64,000 bases of DNA from Hyphomicrobiales bacterium (GCA_900473415.1 UCLR01000032.1:198990-262989); one strand, 5' to 3'. Shown: positions 45,162-55,280, numbered from the stretch's first letter. A program made the numbers and translations. The notes: generated from the letters alone by a model not told the origin.

Positions 45162-45247
45162 GATCGCCGGCGGTATCCCGAACGTAACTAATGGTCAGTG
45201 CCTTGTGGCAGAGCTAACGTCCCCATCACTCAACAGGAGACGCGCTC

Positions 45248-45901
45248 ATGTCAAACGCCAAGGCAACCCCCGGTAAGCTCCTCCTGACCCCCAAGGATCA
45301 CACGCTGATCCTGATCGATTTCCAGTCCCAGATGGCCTTCGCGACCAAGTCGATCGACGCCGTCGCGCTGCGCAACAATGCCGCCGTCGTCTCGCATGCC
45401 GCCGCCGGCTTCGGCGCCTCCACCATCCTCACCACCGTCGCCGAGAAGAGCTTCTCCGGCCCGATGTTCGATGAGGTCACCGAACCGTTCGGCGGGCAGG
45501 CCATGCTCGACCGCACCTCGATGAACTGCTGGGAGGACACCGCGGTCATCGCCAAGGTCAACGAGATCGGCAAGAACCGGATCGTGCTGGCCGGGCTCTG
45601 GACCAGCGTCTGTATCGTCGGCCCCGCCCTCTCCGCGCTCGACCAGGGCTTCGAGGTTTATGTCATCGCCGACGCCTGCGGCGATGTCTCAGAAGAGGCA
45701 CATGAACGTGCCATGGATCGCATGGTCCAGGCCGGGGCTCGTCCGATGACCTCTCTGCAGTATCTGCTCGAGCTCCAGCGCGACTGGGGGCGGGCGGAGA
45801 CCTACGACCTCACCACCGGCATCGCCAAGAAGTTCGGCGGCGCCTACGGCCTCGGCATCATCTATGCAAAGTCCATGTTCGGAGCGCAGGAAGGACACTG
45901 A
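45248..45901 (+). CDS. Isochorismatase family cysteine hydrolase (YcaC-like)
   Basis: 217 residues. [13 protein letters not shown] (catalytic Asp), a Lys in [15 protein letters not shown], and [22 protein letters not shown] with the nucleophile Cys. [23 protein letters not shown] matches YcaC-type hydrolases of unknown substrate. First gene of the HxlR-linked operon. ATG at 45248 follows AGGAGA. Confidence 0.88.
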   Translation: MSNAKATPGKLLLTPKDHTLILIDFQSQMAFATKSIDAVALRNNAAVVSHAAAGFGASTILTTVAEKSFSGPMFDEVTEPFGGQAMLDRTSMNCWEDTAVIAKVNEIGKNRIVLAGLWTSVCIVGPALSALDQGFEVYVIADACGDVSEEAHERAMDRMVQAGARPMTSLQYLLELQRDWGRAETYDLTTGIAKKFGGAYGLGIIYAKSMFGAQEGH

Positions 45902-45903
45902 TC

Positions 45904-46740
45904 ATGCCGACAGTCACCACGAAGGACGGGGTCGAGATCTTCTACAAGGACTGGGGTCCAAAGGACGCGCAGCCGATCGTGTTCCACCACGGTTGGCCGC
46001 TCTCCTCCGACGATTGGGACGGGCAGATGCTGTTCTTCCTGTCGAAGGGCTATCGCGTCGTCGCCCATGACCGGCGCGGCCATGGCCGCTCGGAGCAGGT
46101 CTGGGACGGCCACGACATGGACCACTACGCCGCCGACGCCTTCGCGGTGGTGGAGAAGCTTAACCTCAGGAACGCCGCTCATATCGGCCACTCCACCGGC
46201 GGCGGCGAAGTCGCGCGCTATGTCGCGAAGTTCGGCGAGCCGAATGGCCGCGTCGCCAAGGCGGTGCTGGTCAGCGCCGTTCCGCCGCTGATGCTGAAGA
46301 CCGACAAGAATCCGGGCGGTCTGCCGCTCGAGGTCTTCGACGGCTTCCGCAAGGCGCTCGCCGACAACCGCGCCCAGTTCTTCCTCGATGTGCCGACCGG
46401 GCCGTTCTACGGCTTCAACCGACCGGGCGCGAAGATCGATCAGGGCGTGATCTGGAACTGGTGGCGCCAGGGCATGGCGGGTGGCGCCAAGGCCCATTAC
46501 GACGGCATCAAGGCCTTCTCGGAAACCGACCAGAGCGGGGACCTGAAGGCAATCACCGTGCCGACGCTGGTCCTGCACGGCGACGACGATCAGATCGTCC
46601 CGATCGGGGCGGCCGCGCATGAATCGATCAAGCTGCTGAAGAACGGCACTCTGAAGGTCTATCCGAGCTTCGGCCACGGCATGCTGACCGTCAATGCCGA
46701 TGTCCTCAACGCCGATCTGCTCGCCTTCGTAAAGGGCTGA
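45904..46740 (+). CDS. Alpha/beta hydrolase, cofactor-free chloroperoxidase/arylesterase type
   Basis: 278 residues. Typical strings: [37 protein letters not shown], nucleophile [15 protein letters not shown], acid in [11 protein letters not shown], and His in SFGHGMLTV. It lacks a signal peptide. Just 2 nt after the isochorismatase-like gene, so co-transcribed. Substrate unknown; may hydrolyse an ester or perhydrolyse. Confidence 0.9.
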   Translation: MPTVTTKDGVEIFYKDWGPKDAQPIVFHHGWPLSSDDWDGQMLFFLSKGYRVVAHDRRGHGRSEQVWDGHDMDHYAADAFAVVEKLNLRNAAHIGHSTGGGEVARYVAKFGEPNGRVAKAVLVSAVPPLMLKTDKNPGGLPLEVFDGFRKALADNRAQFFLDVPTGPFYGFNRPGAKIDQGVIWNWWRQGMAGGAKAHYDGIKAFSETDQSGDLKAITVPTLVLHGDDDQIVPIGAAAHESIKLLKNGTLKVYPSFGHGMLTVNADVLNADLLAFVKG

Positions 46741-46816
46741 AGCCCGACGCAAGCCGTCGATCCAGGCGGCGGACCGGCCTCGCCCGTCCGCCGCATCGTC
46801 TCCCATGGAGGCCGCG

Positions 46817-47089
46817 ATGCAAGCCTATGTTCTGTCGCTCGGCGCCGGCCTGGTGGTCGGCGTGGTCTACAGCCTGATGAATGTGCGCTCGCCCGCCCCG
46901 CCCGTCATCGCCCTGGTCGGGCTGCTCGGCATGCTGGCCGGCGAGCAGATCGTCCCGATTGCCAAGCGGCTGATCGCCGGCGAAGGCCTCAGCCTCGGCT
47001 GGCTGAAAAGCGAATGTGGCGAGCATGTCTTCGGCGCCCTGCCCTCCCGGCGCCCGGACAAAGACAACGGAGACAGCACCCCGTCATGA
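46817..47089 (+). CDS. XapX domain-containing small membrane protein
   Basis: 90 residues. Two hydrophobic segments: YVLSLGAGLVVGVVYSLM and PPVIALVGLLGMLAGEQIVP, the XapX pattern. The C-terminal part is hydrophilic. The ATG at 46817 follows GGAGG 5 nt away; an ATG at 46805 would overlap that site. Function unknown. It overlaps the amidohydrolase start by 4 nt. XapX genes often accompany amidohydrolases and alpha/beta hydrolases. Confidence 0.82.
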   Translation: MQAYVLSLGAGLVVGVVYSLMNVRSPAPPVIALVGLLGMLAGEQIVPIAKRLIAGEGLSLGWLKSECGEHVFGALPSRRPDKDNGDSTPS

Positions 47090-49047
47090 GTCCGACCCGC
47101 CGGCAAACCACCTTCGGCGCCGCGGCCGGGGCGCTTTCGGGCCTGATCGGCAGCGCCGCCGCCCAATCCCAAGGATCTCGTCCGATGACCGCAGACCTCA
47201 TTCTCGTCAACGGCCGCTTCACGACGTTGGATCGGACGAATCCCGCGCCGGAGGCTGTCGCCATCGCCGATGGGCGCTTCCTTGCCACCGGAACCCAGGC
47301 CGAGATCCGGGCCCTCGCCGGCCCCGCGACTCAGGTCGTCGATCTCGGCGGCCGCCGTGCCGTTCCCGGGCTGATCGACAGTCACATGCACATCATCCGC
47401 GGTGGGCTGAACTACAACATGGAGCTGCGCTGGGACGGTGTGCGCTCGCTGGCGCAGGCGATGGAGATGCTGAAGCGCCAGGTCGCGGTGACGCCCCCGC
47501 CGCAATGGGTCCGCGTCGTCGGCGGCTTCACCGACCAGCAATTCACCGAGAAGCGCCTGCCGACGCTGGAGGAGATCAACGCGGTCGCCCCCGACACGCC
47601 GGTCTTCATTCTGCATCTCTACGACCGCGCCCTGCTCAACGGCGCCGCGCTTCGGGCCGTCGGCTACACCAAGGACACGCCCGAGCCGCCCGGCGGCGAG
47701 ATCAGGCGGGACGCCAACGGCAACCCGACCGGCCTGCTACTCGCCAAGCCTAACGCCACGATCCTCTATGCGACGCTGGCCAAGGGGCCGAAGCTGCCGC
47801 TCGAATACCAGGTCAACTCCTCGCGCCATTTCATGCGGGAGATGAACCGGCTCGGCGTCACCGGCGTGATCGACGCCGGCGGCGGCTTCCAGAACTATCC
47901 GGAGGACTATCAGGTCATCGAGAAGCTGCAGGCGGACGGCCAGCTCACGCTGCGCATCGCCTACAATCTCTTCACCCAGAAGCCGAAGCAGGAACTGGCC
48001 GACTTCCAGAGCTGGTCGAAGCAGGTCAAGCCGGGCCAGGGCGACGATCTCTACCGGCACAACGGCGCCGGCGAGATGCTGGTCTATTCCGCCGCCGATT
48101 TCGAGGATTTCCGGGTCGAGCGACCGGAGATGCCGCCGAATATGGAAGGCGATCTCGAACCCGTGGTGCGGCTGCTCGCCGAGCAGCGCTGGCCCTGGCG
48201 CCTGCATGCCACCTATGACGAGACGATCTCTCGCGCGCTCGACGTCTTCGAGAAGGTCGATCGCGACGTGCCGCTCAAGGGCCTGAACTGGTTCTTCGAC
48301 CATTGCGAGACGATCAGCGCCCGCAACATCGACCGCATCGCGGCGCTGGGCGGCGGCATCGCCGTGCAGCACCGCATGGCCTATCAGGGCGAGTATTTCA
48401 TCGAGCGCTACGGCGCGAAGGCGGCCGAGCGCACCCCTCCGGTCGCGCGCATGCTGGAAGCCGGCGTGCCGGTCGGCGCTGGCACGGATGCGACGCGCGT
48501 CGCGAGCTACAACCCCTGGGTCTCGCTGTCGTGGCTCGTCACCGGCCGCACGCTCGGCGGCACGCGGCTCTATCCGCAGCGCAACCTCATCGACCGCGAG
48601 ACGGCCTTACGGCTCTGGACGCAGGCCAACACCTGGTTCTCGACCGAGGAAGGCAAGAAGGGTCAGATCAAGGCCGGCCAGCTCGCCGACATCATCGTGC
48701 TGGACCGGGACTATTTCTCGGTGACCGAGGACGAGATCCAGGACATCGAGAGCGTGCTCACCCTGCTCGGCGGCAAGCCAGTCTACGGCGCGGGCGACTT
48801 CGCCTCGCTCAGCCCTCCATTGCCGCCAGCCATGCCTGACTGGTCGCCGGTCAGGAGCTTCGGCGGCTATCAGCGCCGAGCCGCTGCCGAGGGCGAGAGC
48901 AAATACGCCTTCGCTGCCAATTGCGGCTGCGCCAGCACCTGCGGCGTCCATGGCCACGCCCATGCCGCGGCGCTGGCGGCGGCGGTGCCGGCACGTGACG
49001 AGGGCTCCTTCTGGGGCGCGCTCGGCTGCTCGTGCTGGGCGTTCTGA
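47086..49047 (+). CDS. Exported amidohydrolase (AmdHD/TRZ-like family) with Cys/His-rich C-terminal tail
   Basis: 653 residues. Tat-like signal (TRRQTTFGAAAGALSGLIGSAAA). Then a metal-dependent amidohydrolase (Amidohydro_3 type): ADLILVNGRFTTLD, LIDSHMHIIRGGLN with the HxH metal pair, LHLYDRALLNGAAL, DHCETISARNIDRI, and KAGQLADIIVLDRDYFS. The last 40 residues are Cys-rich (CGCASTCGVHGHAHAAALAA, then ALGCSCWAF), unusual for this family and possibly a metal-binding tail. Located between an XapX and a DoxX gene with overlaps or short gaps. Confidence 0.85.
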   Translation: MSPTRRQTTFGAAAGALSGLIGSAAAQSQGSRPMTADLILVNGRFTTLDRTNPAPEAVAIADGRFLATGTQAEIRALAGPATQVVDLGGRRAVPGLIDSHMHIIRGGLNYNMELRWDGVRSLAQAMEMLKRQVAVTPPPQWVRVVGGFTDQQFTEKRLPTLEEINAVAPDTPVFILHLYDRALLNGAALRAVGYTKDTPEPPGGEIRRDANGNPTGLLLAKPNATILYATLAKGPKLPLEYQVNSSRHFMREMNRLGVTGVIDAGGGFQNYPEDYQVIEKLQADGQLTLRIAYNLFTQKPKQELADFQSWSKQVKPGQGDDLYRHNGAGEMLVYSAADFEDFRVERPEMPPNMEGDLEPVVRLLAEQRWPWRLHATYDETISRALDVFEKVDRDVPLKGLNWFFDHCETISARNIDRIAALGGGIAVQHRMAYQGEYFIERYGAKAAERTPPVARMLEAGVPVGAGTDATRVASYNPWVSLSWLVTGRTLGGTRLYPQRNLIDRETALRLWTQANTWFSTEEGKKGQIKAGQLADIIVLDRDYFSVTEDEIQDIESVLTLLGGKPVYGAGDFASLSPPLPPAMPDWSPVRSFGGYQRRAAAEGESKYAFAANCGCASTCGVHGHAHAAALAAAVPARDEGSFWGALGCSCWAF

Positions 49048-49059
49048 AGAGGCTGTCTC

Positions 49060-49503
49060 ATGAGCCAAGCTCCCCTCCCCGCGGCGGAGAACCCCATCGA
49101 GCGGCTGCTCGCCCAGCCCTGGTTCGCCCTGCTCGCACGCATCGCAGCCGCCCTGCCCTTCCTGCTGAGCGGGCTTTCCAAGCTCGCCGATTTCGGCGGG
49201 GCCATCGCCGAGGTGCGCGGGCTGACGGGCCTCGAACCCGCGGGGCTCTTTGCCATCCTCGTCATCGCGACGCAGCTCGTCGGCTCCGCCCTGCTCATTG
49301 CGGGCGGGCGCTTCGTCTGGATCGGCGCGGGCCTGCTGGGAGGCTTCACCATCGTGGCCACGCTCTATGCCCACGCCTTCTGGATGAAGCCGGAGGCGGA
49401 GCGCTTCCTGAACAGGAACATCTTCTTCGAACACGTCTCGATCCTCGGAGGACTCGCGCTGGCCGCGGCCCTCTCCGCACGAACGAAGCGGAATCGATCA
49501 TGA
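49060..49503 (+). CDS. DoxX family membrane protein
   Basis: 147 residues. Four hydrophobic segments, with LLARIAAALPFLLSGLSKLADF and GALLIAGG, VIATQLVGSALLI. DoxX proteins support redox or sulfur metabolism and often cluster with oxidoreductases. Start 12 nt after the amidohydrolase stop; its stop overlaps the MFS start (ATGA). Role in this operon unknown. Confidence 0.85.
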   Translation: MSQAPLPAAENPIERLLAQPWFALLARIAAALPFLLSGLSKLADFGGAIAEVRGLTGLEPAGLFAILVIATQLVGSALLIAGGRFVWIGAGLLGGFTIVATLYAHAFWMKPEAERFLNRNIFFEHVSILGGLALAAALSARTKRNRS

Positions 49504-51110
49504 GCGCGGCGCCGGAGACCCCGCACCCGGCCGCGCCGGTCTCGGCCTTCGCGCCGCTCAGGCAGCGCGTCTTCGCCGTGCTCTGGGCTGCGACGGTGAT
49601 CGGAAATATCGGCAGCTTCATGCGCGATGTCGCCAGCGCCTGGCTGGTCACGGACCTCTCCGGCGCGCCGGCCGCCGTCGCGCTGGTGCAGGCCGCGGCG
49701 ACCTTGCCGGTCTTCCTGCTGGCGATCCCGGCCGGGGTGCTCTCCGACATCCTCGACCGCCGCAAATTCCTGATCGCGATCCAGGTCCTGCTGGCGCTCG
49801 TCAGCCTGTCGCTGATGCTGCTCGCCCAGACCAAATCGCTCAGCGTCGCCGCCCTGATCGGCCTCACCTTTCTCGGCGGCGTCGGGGCCGCGCTGATGGC
49901 GCCGACCTGGCAGGCGATCGTGCCCGAGCTGGTCTCCGGGCGAGAACTCAAGAGCGCGGTGGCGCTCAACTCGCTCGGCATCAACATCTCCCGCGCCATC
50001 GGCCCGGCGCTGGGCGGGCTCATCCTGGCCGGCTTCGGCGCGGCGATGACCTATGGCGCGGATGTGCTGAGCTATGTCGTGGTGATCGGCGCGCTGCTCT
50101 GGTGGCAGCGCCCGGCGGGCGCCGACGACGCGCTGAGCGAGCGCTTCGCGGGCGCTTTCCGGGCCGGACTGCGCTATGCCCGGGCGAGCCGCGAACTGCA
50201 TGTCGTGCTGCTGCGGGCGGCGATCTTCTTTGCCTGCGCCAGCGCCGTCTGGGCACTGTTGCCGCTAGTCGCGCGCAACCTGCTCGGTGGCGGCGCCGGC
50301 TTCTATGGCGTGCTGCTCGGCGCGGTCGGCGCCGGCGCCATCGCGGGCGCCCTTCTCCTGCCCCGGCTGCGCGACCACCTCGATGCCGACGCCCTGCTGC
50401 TCGCCTCCGCCGTCGCGAGCGCAGCAGTGATGGCGGCGCTGGCCTTCAGCCCGCCGCAATGGCTCGCCGTCGCGATCCTGCTGGTGCTCGGCATGGCCTG
50501 GATCGTCGCGCTCACCACGCTCAACGGCGTCGCCCAGTCGATCCTGCCGAACTGGGTCCGCGGCCGGGCGCTCGCCGTCTATCTCACCGTCTTCAACGGC
50601 GCGATGACGGCCGGCAGCATCGGTTGGGGCGCGGTCGCGCAAGCCGCCGGCGTGGCTGCCACGCTATTGATCGGGGCGGCCGCGCTGCTCGTCGCGGGCC
50701 TTGTCATGCATAGGCTGCGGCTCCCCGCCGGCGAAGCGGATCTCGCGCCCTCGAACCATTGGCCCGAGCCGCTCATCGCCGCCCCGGTCGACAATGATCG
50801 CGGCCCGGTGATGATCCTGATCGAATACCGCGTGCCGCAGGCCGATCGCGAGGCGTTCCTGCGCGCGATCTACGCGCTCTCGGCCGAACGGCGGCGCGAC
50901 GGCGCCTATGGCTGGGGCGTCACCGAGGACACGGCCGATCCGGAGAAGCTGGTCGAGTGGTTCATGGTCTCGTCCTGGGCCGAGCATCTGCGCCAGCACA
51001 GGCGCGTCTCGAAGGCCGATGCCGACCTGCAGAGGGAGCTCGCGCGCTTCCACGCCAACCCCGAGAACCCGGTCGTGCGCCACTTCCTGCATCTCGACCG
51101 GCCGATGTGA
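49500..51110 (+). CDS. MFS transporter (EntS-like) with C-terminal ABM-like domain
   Basis: 536 residues. N-terminal MFS_3 domain (about 20-415) with twelve predicted helices, FRQRVFAVLW-like start and VLSDILDRRKFLIAIQ (the MFS loop-2 motif variant). After about 420 comes a soluble domain (GPVMILIEYRVPQADREAFL, VEWFMVSSWAEHLRQHRRVSKAD) that resembles an antibiotic-biosynthesis monooxygenase dimer fold. It likely exports a small molecule made or processed by the operon (inference). Confidence 0.88.
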   Translation: MSAAPETPHPAAPVSAFAPLRQRVFAVLWAATVIGNIGSFMRDVASAWLVTDLSGAPAAVALVQAAATLPVFLLAIPAGVLSDILDRRKFLIAIQVLLALVSLSLMLLAQTKSLSVAALIGLTFLGGVGAALMAPTWQAIVPELVSGRELKSAVALNSLGINISRAIGPALGGLILAGFGAAMTYGADVLSYVVVIGALLWWQRPAGADDALSERFAGAFRAGLRYARASRELHVVLLRAAIFFACASAVWALLPLVARNLLGGGAGFYGVLLGAVGAGAIAGALLLPRLRDHLDADALLLASAVASAAVMAALAFSPPQWLAVAILLVLGMAWIVALTTLNGVAQSILPNWVRGRALAVYLTVFNGAMTAGSIGWGAVAQAAGVAATLLIGAAALLVAGLVMHRLRLPAGEADLAPSNHWPEPLIAAPVDNDRGPVMILIEYRVPQADREAFLRAIYALSAERRRDGAYGWGVTEDTADPEKLVEWFMVSSWAEHLRQHRRVSKADADLQRELARFHANPENPVVRHFLHLDRPM

Positions 51111-51116
51111 TCGCGG

Positions 51117-52310
51117 CTAGCAGCCGATCACCTTGAACTCCACGCGCCGGTCGAGCGCGTCGCTGGCGTCGTCCTTGCCGGTGCCGACGAGGTTCTCCTT
51201 GAAGCCGCGGCCGGTCGCGAGCATGCGGCCGCGGTTCTCCGGCGCGCCGGTCAGCAGCAGGTCCATGATGAACTGCGCCCGCAGCACCGAAAGCCGCTCG
51301 TTCACCTGCGGCAGACCCGTGTGCGAGGTATGGCCGACGATCTCCAGGCAGGCATTCTTCTGCCGCGCCCGCGTCGCGATCTGGCTAAGCCACATCGGAT
51401 AGGGCTCGGTGACCTGCGGATTGTCGATGAACTGCGTCGTGCCGGGCCTGAACAGCAGCTTCACCATCAGCTGGTCGTTCTGAAGCCCAAAATCGACGAG
51501 GTCGCCGAAGGCATCGACCGTGTCGTCGCGGCGCCCCAGCTTGCTGGCGGCGAGATAGGTGCCGACGCGGACACGATGCTGCTCGCCGCCTGGCAGCTTG
51601 CGAGCGGCACGATAAAAGGCCAGTGCCTCGCGGAAATGACTGCTCTCATAGGCGAGGATTCCGTCATTGATCAGCGCGGCCGCCGTCAAGCGCTCGACAT
51701 AGGCCGGGTCGATCGTCTCGCCCAACTTGGTGCCCTGGCAGGTTTTGATGTAGGCGTCCGTAGCCTGGTCCTTCGACCACAGCGGCGCATCCCGGAAGTA
51801 GAGCGTCGGTGTCGTATCGACCCCCTCGGGCTGGGCCCGCGCCACGCCTTTCGAGACGACGCTGTTCGATTTCAGATCCGCAAGCGTCAGGCAGATCCGA
51901 TAGGCGTCGCGCGGCCCGCCCGCGACGCCTTGGTTGTTCACGGCCGTGAAGGTGCCGACCAGCACCACCGGCTTCCGCGACAGCGACTCGCTGTCGAAGG
52001 GCTGCACGGCGAAACGCGGATAGGACGCGCGCACGATCTCCATCAGCCGCTGCTGCATCGAGCGCGTGGCGGTGGATTGTCCGCCGGAAGCCGCATCGAT
52101 CAGCGGGTCGATGACCAGCTCGATCTGATCGCCCGAGACCGAGGCCTTGCTGAACAGGTCATCGGCGGCTTTCTTGAGCGCGTCGGCAAAAGGAACGGGC
52201 GTCGGTGGGGCCGGCGGAGCCGGCTGCTGCGCCCTTGCACCGCCGGCGAGCAGAGCCACGGAAACCAGGACGCCCGGCAGAATGCCGCCCAAACGGAAAG
52301 AAGCCGCCAT
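51117..52310 (-). CDS. OmpA family protein with long N-terminal domain
   Basis: 397 residues. Signal peptide (ILPGVLVSVALLAGGARA), Pro-rich linker, an unassigned domain (about 35-270 with a TPR-like FREALAFYRAARKLPGG), and a C-terminal OmpA-like peptidoglycan-binding domain (FRPGTTQFIDNP, LEIVGHTSHTGLPQVNERLSVLRAQF, GRGFKENLVG, RRVEFKVIG). Anchors the outer membrane to the wall. It follows the caspase-like gene on the same strand (85-nt gap). Confidence 0.85.
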   Translation of the reverse strand: MAASFRLGGILPGVLVSVALLAGGARAQQPAPPAPPTPVPFADALKKAADDLFSKASVSGDQIELVIDPLIDAASGGQSTATRSMQQRLMEIVRASYPRFAVQPFDSESLSRKPVVLVGTFTAVNNQGVAGGPRDAYRICLTLADLKSNSVVSKGVARAQPEGVDTTPTLYFRDAPLWSKDQATDAYIKTCQGTKLGETIDPAYVERLTAAALINDGILAYESSHFREALAFYRAARKLPGGEQHRVRVGTYLAASKLGRRDDTVDAFGDLVDFGLQNDQLMVKLLFRPGTTQFIDNPQVTEPYPMWLSQIATRARQKNACLEIVGHTSHTGLPQVNERLSVLRAQFIMDLLLTGAPENRGRMLATGRGFKENLVGTGKDDASDALDRRVEFKVIGC

Positions 52311-52395
52311 GCCTCACCTCTCCGGTTCCGGGAGGAGGCGACGCGGCCGCTCCCTAGATGTCACGCTCGAGCCGGCCGCGACGACGCAGCCAGCT

Positions 52396-53883
52396 TCAAC
52401 GGCAATGCTGCAACTGCTCGCGCGCCGCCGCCGTCAGGTCCCCGAGCTGCGCCCGGACCAGAAGCTCGGCACATTCGGCCGCCAGCCGCGTCCGGGCCTG
52501 CGCACTTGGCGAGGCCGGGCGAGGCTCGGGCTGCGGTCGCACCTCCTCTATCGGCAGGACGGTCGGCACCGTCGACCGGTCGATCGGCGGCAGCGCCACC
52601 AGCCCCATCCGGGCCGCCATCGCCTGCTCGACCGTCCGCCGCTCCTCTGAGAGACGGCGCTTCTCGGCTTCGATCGCGGCGAGCTCGCTCTCGCGCTTGG
52701 CGAGCTCATCCGCCAGGCGGGCGCGCTCCGCCCTGTCTTCCGGCTTCGGTTGCGGGGCTGCCGGAGCGATGGCGATCGACGGAGCCCGCCCACCGGCATT
52801 GGCCGGGGGGGCCGGCGGCGCGGGGGCGGCGGCAGTGCTGCTGTCCTTGCGGGCGAGATCATCAGCGGCCTGGCGGCGCCCCTGTTCGGCGCGCTCCAGG
52901 CGCTCCAGCAAGGCGCGCTCCCGCGCGGCGAATTCGCGGGCGAGCCGGTCGCGTTCGCCGAGCTCCAGCGAACGACGCTCGATCAGATCGATCCGGGTGC
53001 GCGCATCGATGGCGAAGAAGCTCGCCGGATAGCGCTGGATGAAGTCCTTCAGCACCGCCGGATCGTCGGCCGAGCGGATGCGCCGCCAGACATCGGCATC
53101 CGTCTCCTCGCGGTTGAGGTAGAAATCGCCGAGCAGCGAGAGCGAGAGCTCCGGCGTCTGCTTGCCCTGCGTCTCGTCGTAGACGCTCTTCTGGACACGG
53201 CGGAACAGCGCCGCCACTTCCAGGCCCGGCTGGCTGATCTCGCGCACCAGCGCGCGGGTGAAGGGGCTGTTGCGCCCGGCACCATCGGCGGCGACATCGT
53301 TCGCCTGCGTCGCATAGGCGATGACCATACCCTGCGCCCGCTGGACCGGGGCGAGGCCAGCGCCGACGGCGAAGCCGCGCGTCGCCTGCCGCTTCGCCAA
53401 CAGGCCGACGAAGGGGTTGTTGCGGCAGGCGTCGAGCACCATGATCTTGACGCCCTTGGCGAAGTTCAGGGCGGTGACGACGTCGGCGAGCCGCGTCGTC
53501 TCGTACTGCACGCCGATCTCGTCCTCGATCCGGGCCTCGACAGGCACCAGATAGTTCTCGCCGTTGAACTGGAAGCCGTGGCCGGCGAAGTAGAACATCG
53601 CGGCGTCGGCGTCCTGCGCCAGCCGGGCGAAGCGCGTCAGCGCCCCATCCATGCCGCGCTTGTCGAGATCCGTGCCGTCGACCACCTCGAAGCCGACCGC
53701 GCGCAGCGCCGTGACCATGTCGCGCGCGTCATTGACCGTATTCGGCAGCGCCGGGGCATTGCGGTAGCTCGAATTGCCGATCACGAGCGCGACACGGCGT
53801 TCCGGCGCTGGAGCCGGGGCCGCCACGGCCAGGCTCGACAGCATCAGCATGATCAGCCCGCAAATTCTGGCGACGACGATCAT
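52396..53883 (-). CDS. Secreted caspase-like (metacaspase-type) cysteine protease
   Basis: 495 residues. Signal peptide (ICGLIMLMLSSLAVA). Peptidase C14 domain (about 28-260): VALVIGNSSYRNAPALPNTVNDA, catalytic His102 in FYFAGHGFQ, catalytic Cys153 in VLDACRNNPF, SPFTRALVREI. The C-terminal part is a coiled-coil, Glu/Ala/Arg-rich (about 300-450) plus a tail. Periplasmic, so it is not an intracellular abortive-infection caspase as such. The dyad looks complete, in contrast to the protein at 55834-57576. Confidence 0.87.
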   Translation of the reverse strand: MIVVARICGLIMLMLSSLAVAAPAPAPERRVALVIGNSSYRNAPALPNTVNDARDMVTALRAVGFEVVDGTDLDKRGMDGALTRFARLAQDADAAMFYFAGHGFQFNGENYLVPVEARIEDEIGVQYETTRLADVVTALNFAKGVKIMVLDACRNNPFVGLLAKRQATRGFAVGAGLAPVQRAQGMVIAYATQANDVAADGAGRNSPFTRALVREISQPGLEVAALFRRVQKSVYDETQGKQTPELSLSLLGDFYLNREETDADVWRRIRSADDPAVLKDFIQRYPASFFAIDARTRIDLIERRSLELGERDRLAREFAARERALLERLERAEQGRRQAADDLARKDSSTAAAPAPPAPPANAGGRAPSIAIAPAAPQPKPEDRAERARLADELAKRESELAAIEAEKRRLSEERRTVEQAMAARMGLVALPPIDRSTVPTVLPIEEVRPQPEPRPASPSAQARTRLAAECAELLVRAQLGDLTAAAREQLQHCR

Positions 53884-54035
53884 GGCTTCCTTCTTCCCAA
53901 CGTCATGCTAGCGCATGACCATGCATAGCTCCAGAACAAAGGCGGCAACGACGTAGTGGCAGGCGGCGTTTTGCTTGAAGGCCGGCCGTTGCACTGGTAG
54001 CTTCGAACATATCGCCTCGTCGAAGGGGGGACGTC

Positions 54036-55280
54036 ATGGTGAAGGCCGCGCTTCGCCTCGTACCGGCCGCCCTTGGGCTCGGTCTGGCGGCCCTCGTCGC
54101 GATCAGCTCCGCCCCAGCACAGCAGCGCAGCCCGGCGCCACGCTCCGCCAAGCTCTCCTTCGTCGGCCTCGCCAACAATGCCAAGGTGCCGGGCAAGCTC
54201 ACCGTGCGCTTCGCGGTCACCGAGATGGAGGTCGCTCCGGCCGGGCAGGTGCGGCGCAACACCGGCCATCACCATCTCTTGATCGACACCGATCTGCCGC
54301 CGCTCGACCAGCCGATCCCCGCCGACTTCAACCATATCCATTTCGGCGGCGGCCAGACCGAAACCGAGATCGCGCTGACGCCCGGGAAGCACACGCTCCA
54401 GCTGCTCTTCGCCGACCATGCCCACATCCCGCATGATCCGCCGGTCATGTCCGAGCGCATCACGGTCGAGGTCGTCGCCGACCCGGCGGACAAGCCGCGC
54501 TCCGCTGCCGCGCCGGGCGCGAAGGTCTTCTTCATCGATCTCGCCGACGGCGCGACGATCCCGACCCGCTCGAAGGTCCGTTTCGGCAGCGAGGGCGTCG
54601 TCGTGACCCCGGCCGGGACGGTGAGCCAACATGGCGGCCATCACCATCTCCTCGTCGACACGGAGCTGCCGGCGCTCGATCGCGAGATCCCGAGCGACTT
54701 CAACCATCTGCATTTCGGCCGAGGGCAGACGGAGGTCGATCTCGACCTGCCGCCCGGCGAGCATACGCTGCAGCTCCTGATGGGCGACCATGACCATGTC
54801 CCGCACGATCCTCCGGTGATGTCCGAGCGCATCCGGGTGCGCGTCGTGGCGGCGCAGGGTGCCGCTCCGGCTTCGCCCGCGCCCACCGGCCGCTCCCGCC
54901 AAGCATCGCCCAACGACGCCGCCGTCTACTTCATCTATCCGAAGGACGGGGACACGATCTTCCCAACCTCGACGATCCGCTTCGGCCTGCGCAACATGGG
55001 TGTGGCGCCGGCCGGGGTCGTCAAGCCGAATACCGGGCACCACCATCTGCTGATCGACACGCCGACACCGAATCTCGACGAGCCGATCCCGGCCGACCTC
55101 AACCACATCCATCTCGGCGGCGGGCAGACGGAGCAGCGCGTCACCCTGCCGCCGGGCATGCACACCTTCCAGCTCCTGCTTGCCGACGAGAAGCACATCC
55201 CGCACGATCCGCCGGTGATGTCGGAGCGCATCACCGTCACCGTGATGCCGGGCGGCCCCAGAGCGACGAGGCGCCGATGA
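54036..55280 (+). CDS. Exported protein with three DUF4399 domains
   Basis: 414 residues. Signal peptide (ALGLGLAALVAISSAPAQ) then three copies of DUF4399 (about 40-145, 158-265, 285-400). Each contains an NTGHHHLLIDT, QHGGHHHLLVDT or similar His cluster, a P-x-N/D-x-N-HIHFGGGQT motif, and a PGKHTLQLLFADHAHIPHDPPVMSERI motif. The His-rich loops hint at metal binding, but the function is unknown. Diverges from the caspase-like gene and overlaps the next single-domain gene by 4 nt. Confidence 0.85.
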   Translation: MVKAALRLVPAALGLGLAALVAISSAPAQQRSPAPRSAKLSFVGLANNAKVPGKLTVRFAVTEMEVAPAGQVRRNTGHHHLLIDTDLPPLDQPIPADFNHIHFGGGQTETEIALTPGKHTLQLLFADHAHIPHDPPVMSERITVEVVADPADKPRSAAAPGAKVFFIDLADGATIPTRSKVRFGSEGVVVTPAGTVSQHGGHHHLLVDTELPALDREIPSDFNHLHFGRGQTEVDLDLPPGEHTLQLLMGDHDHVPHDPPVMSERIRVRVVAAQGAAPASPAPTGRSRQASPNDAAVYFIYPKDGDTIFPTSTIRFGLRNMGVAPAGVVKPNTGHHHLLIDTPTPNLDEPIPADLNHIHLGGGQTEQRVTLPPGMHTFQLLLADEKHIPHDPPVMSERITVTVMPGGPRATRRR

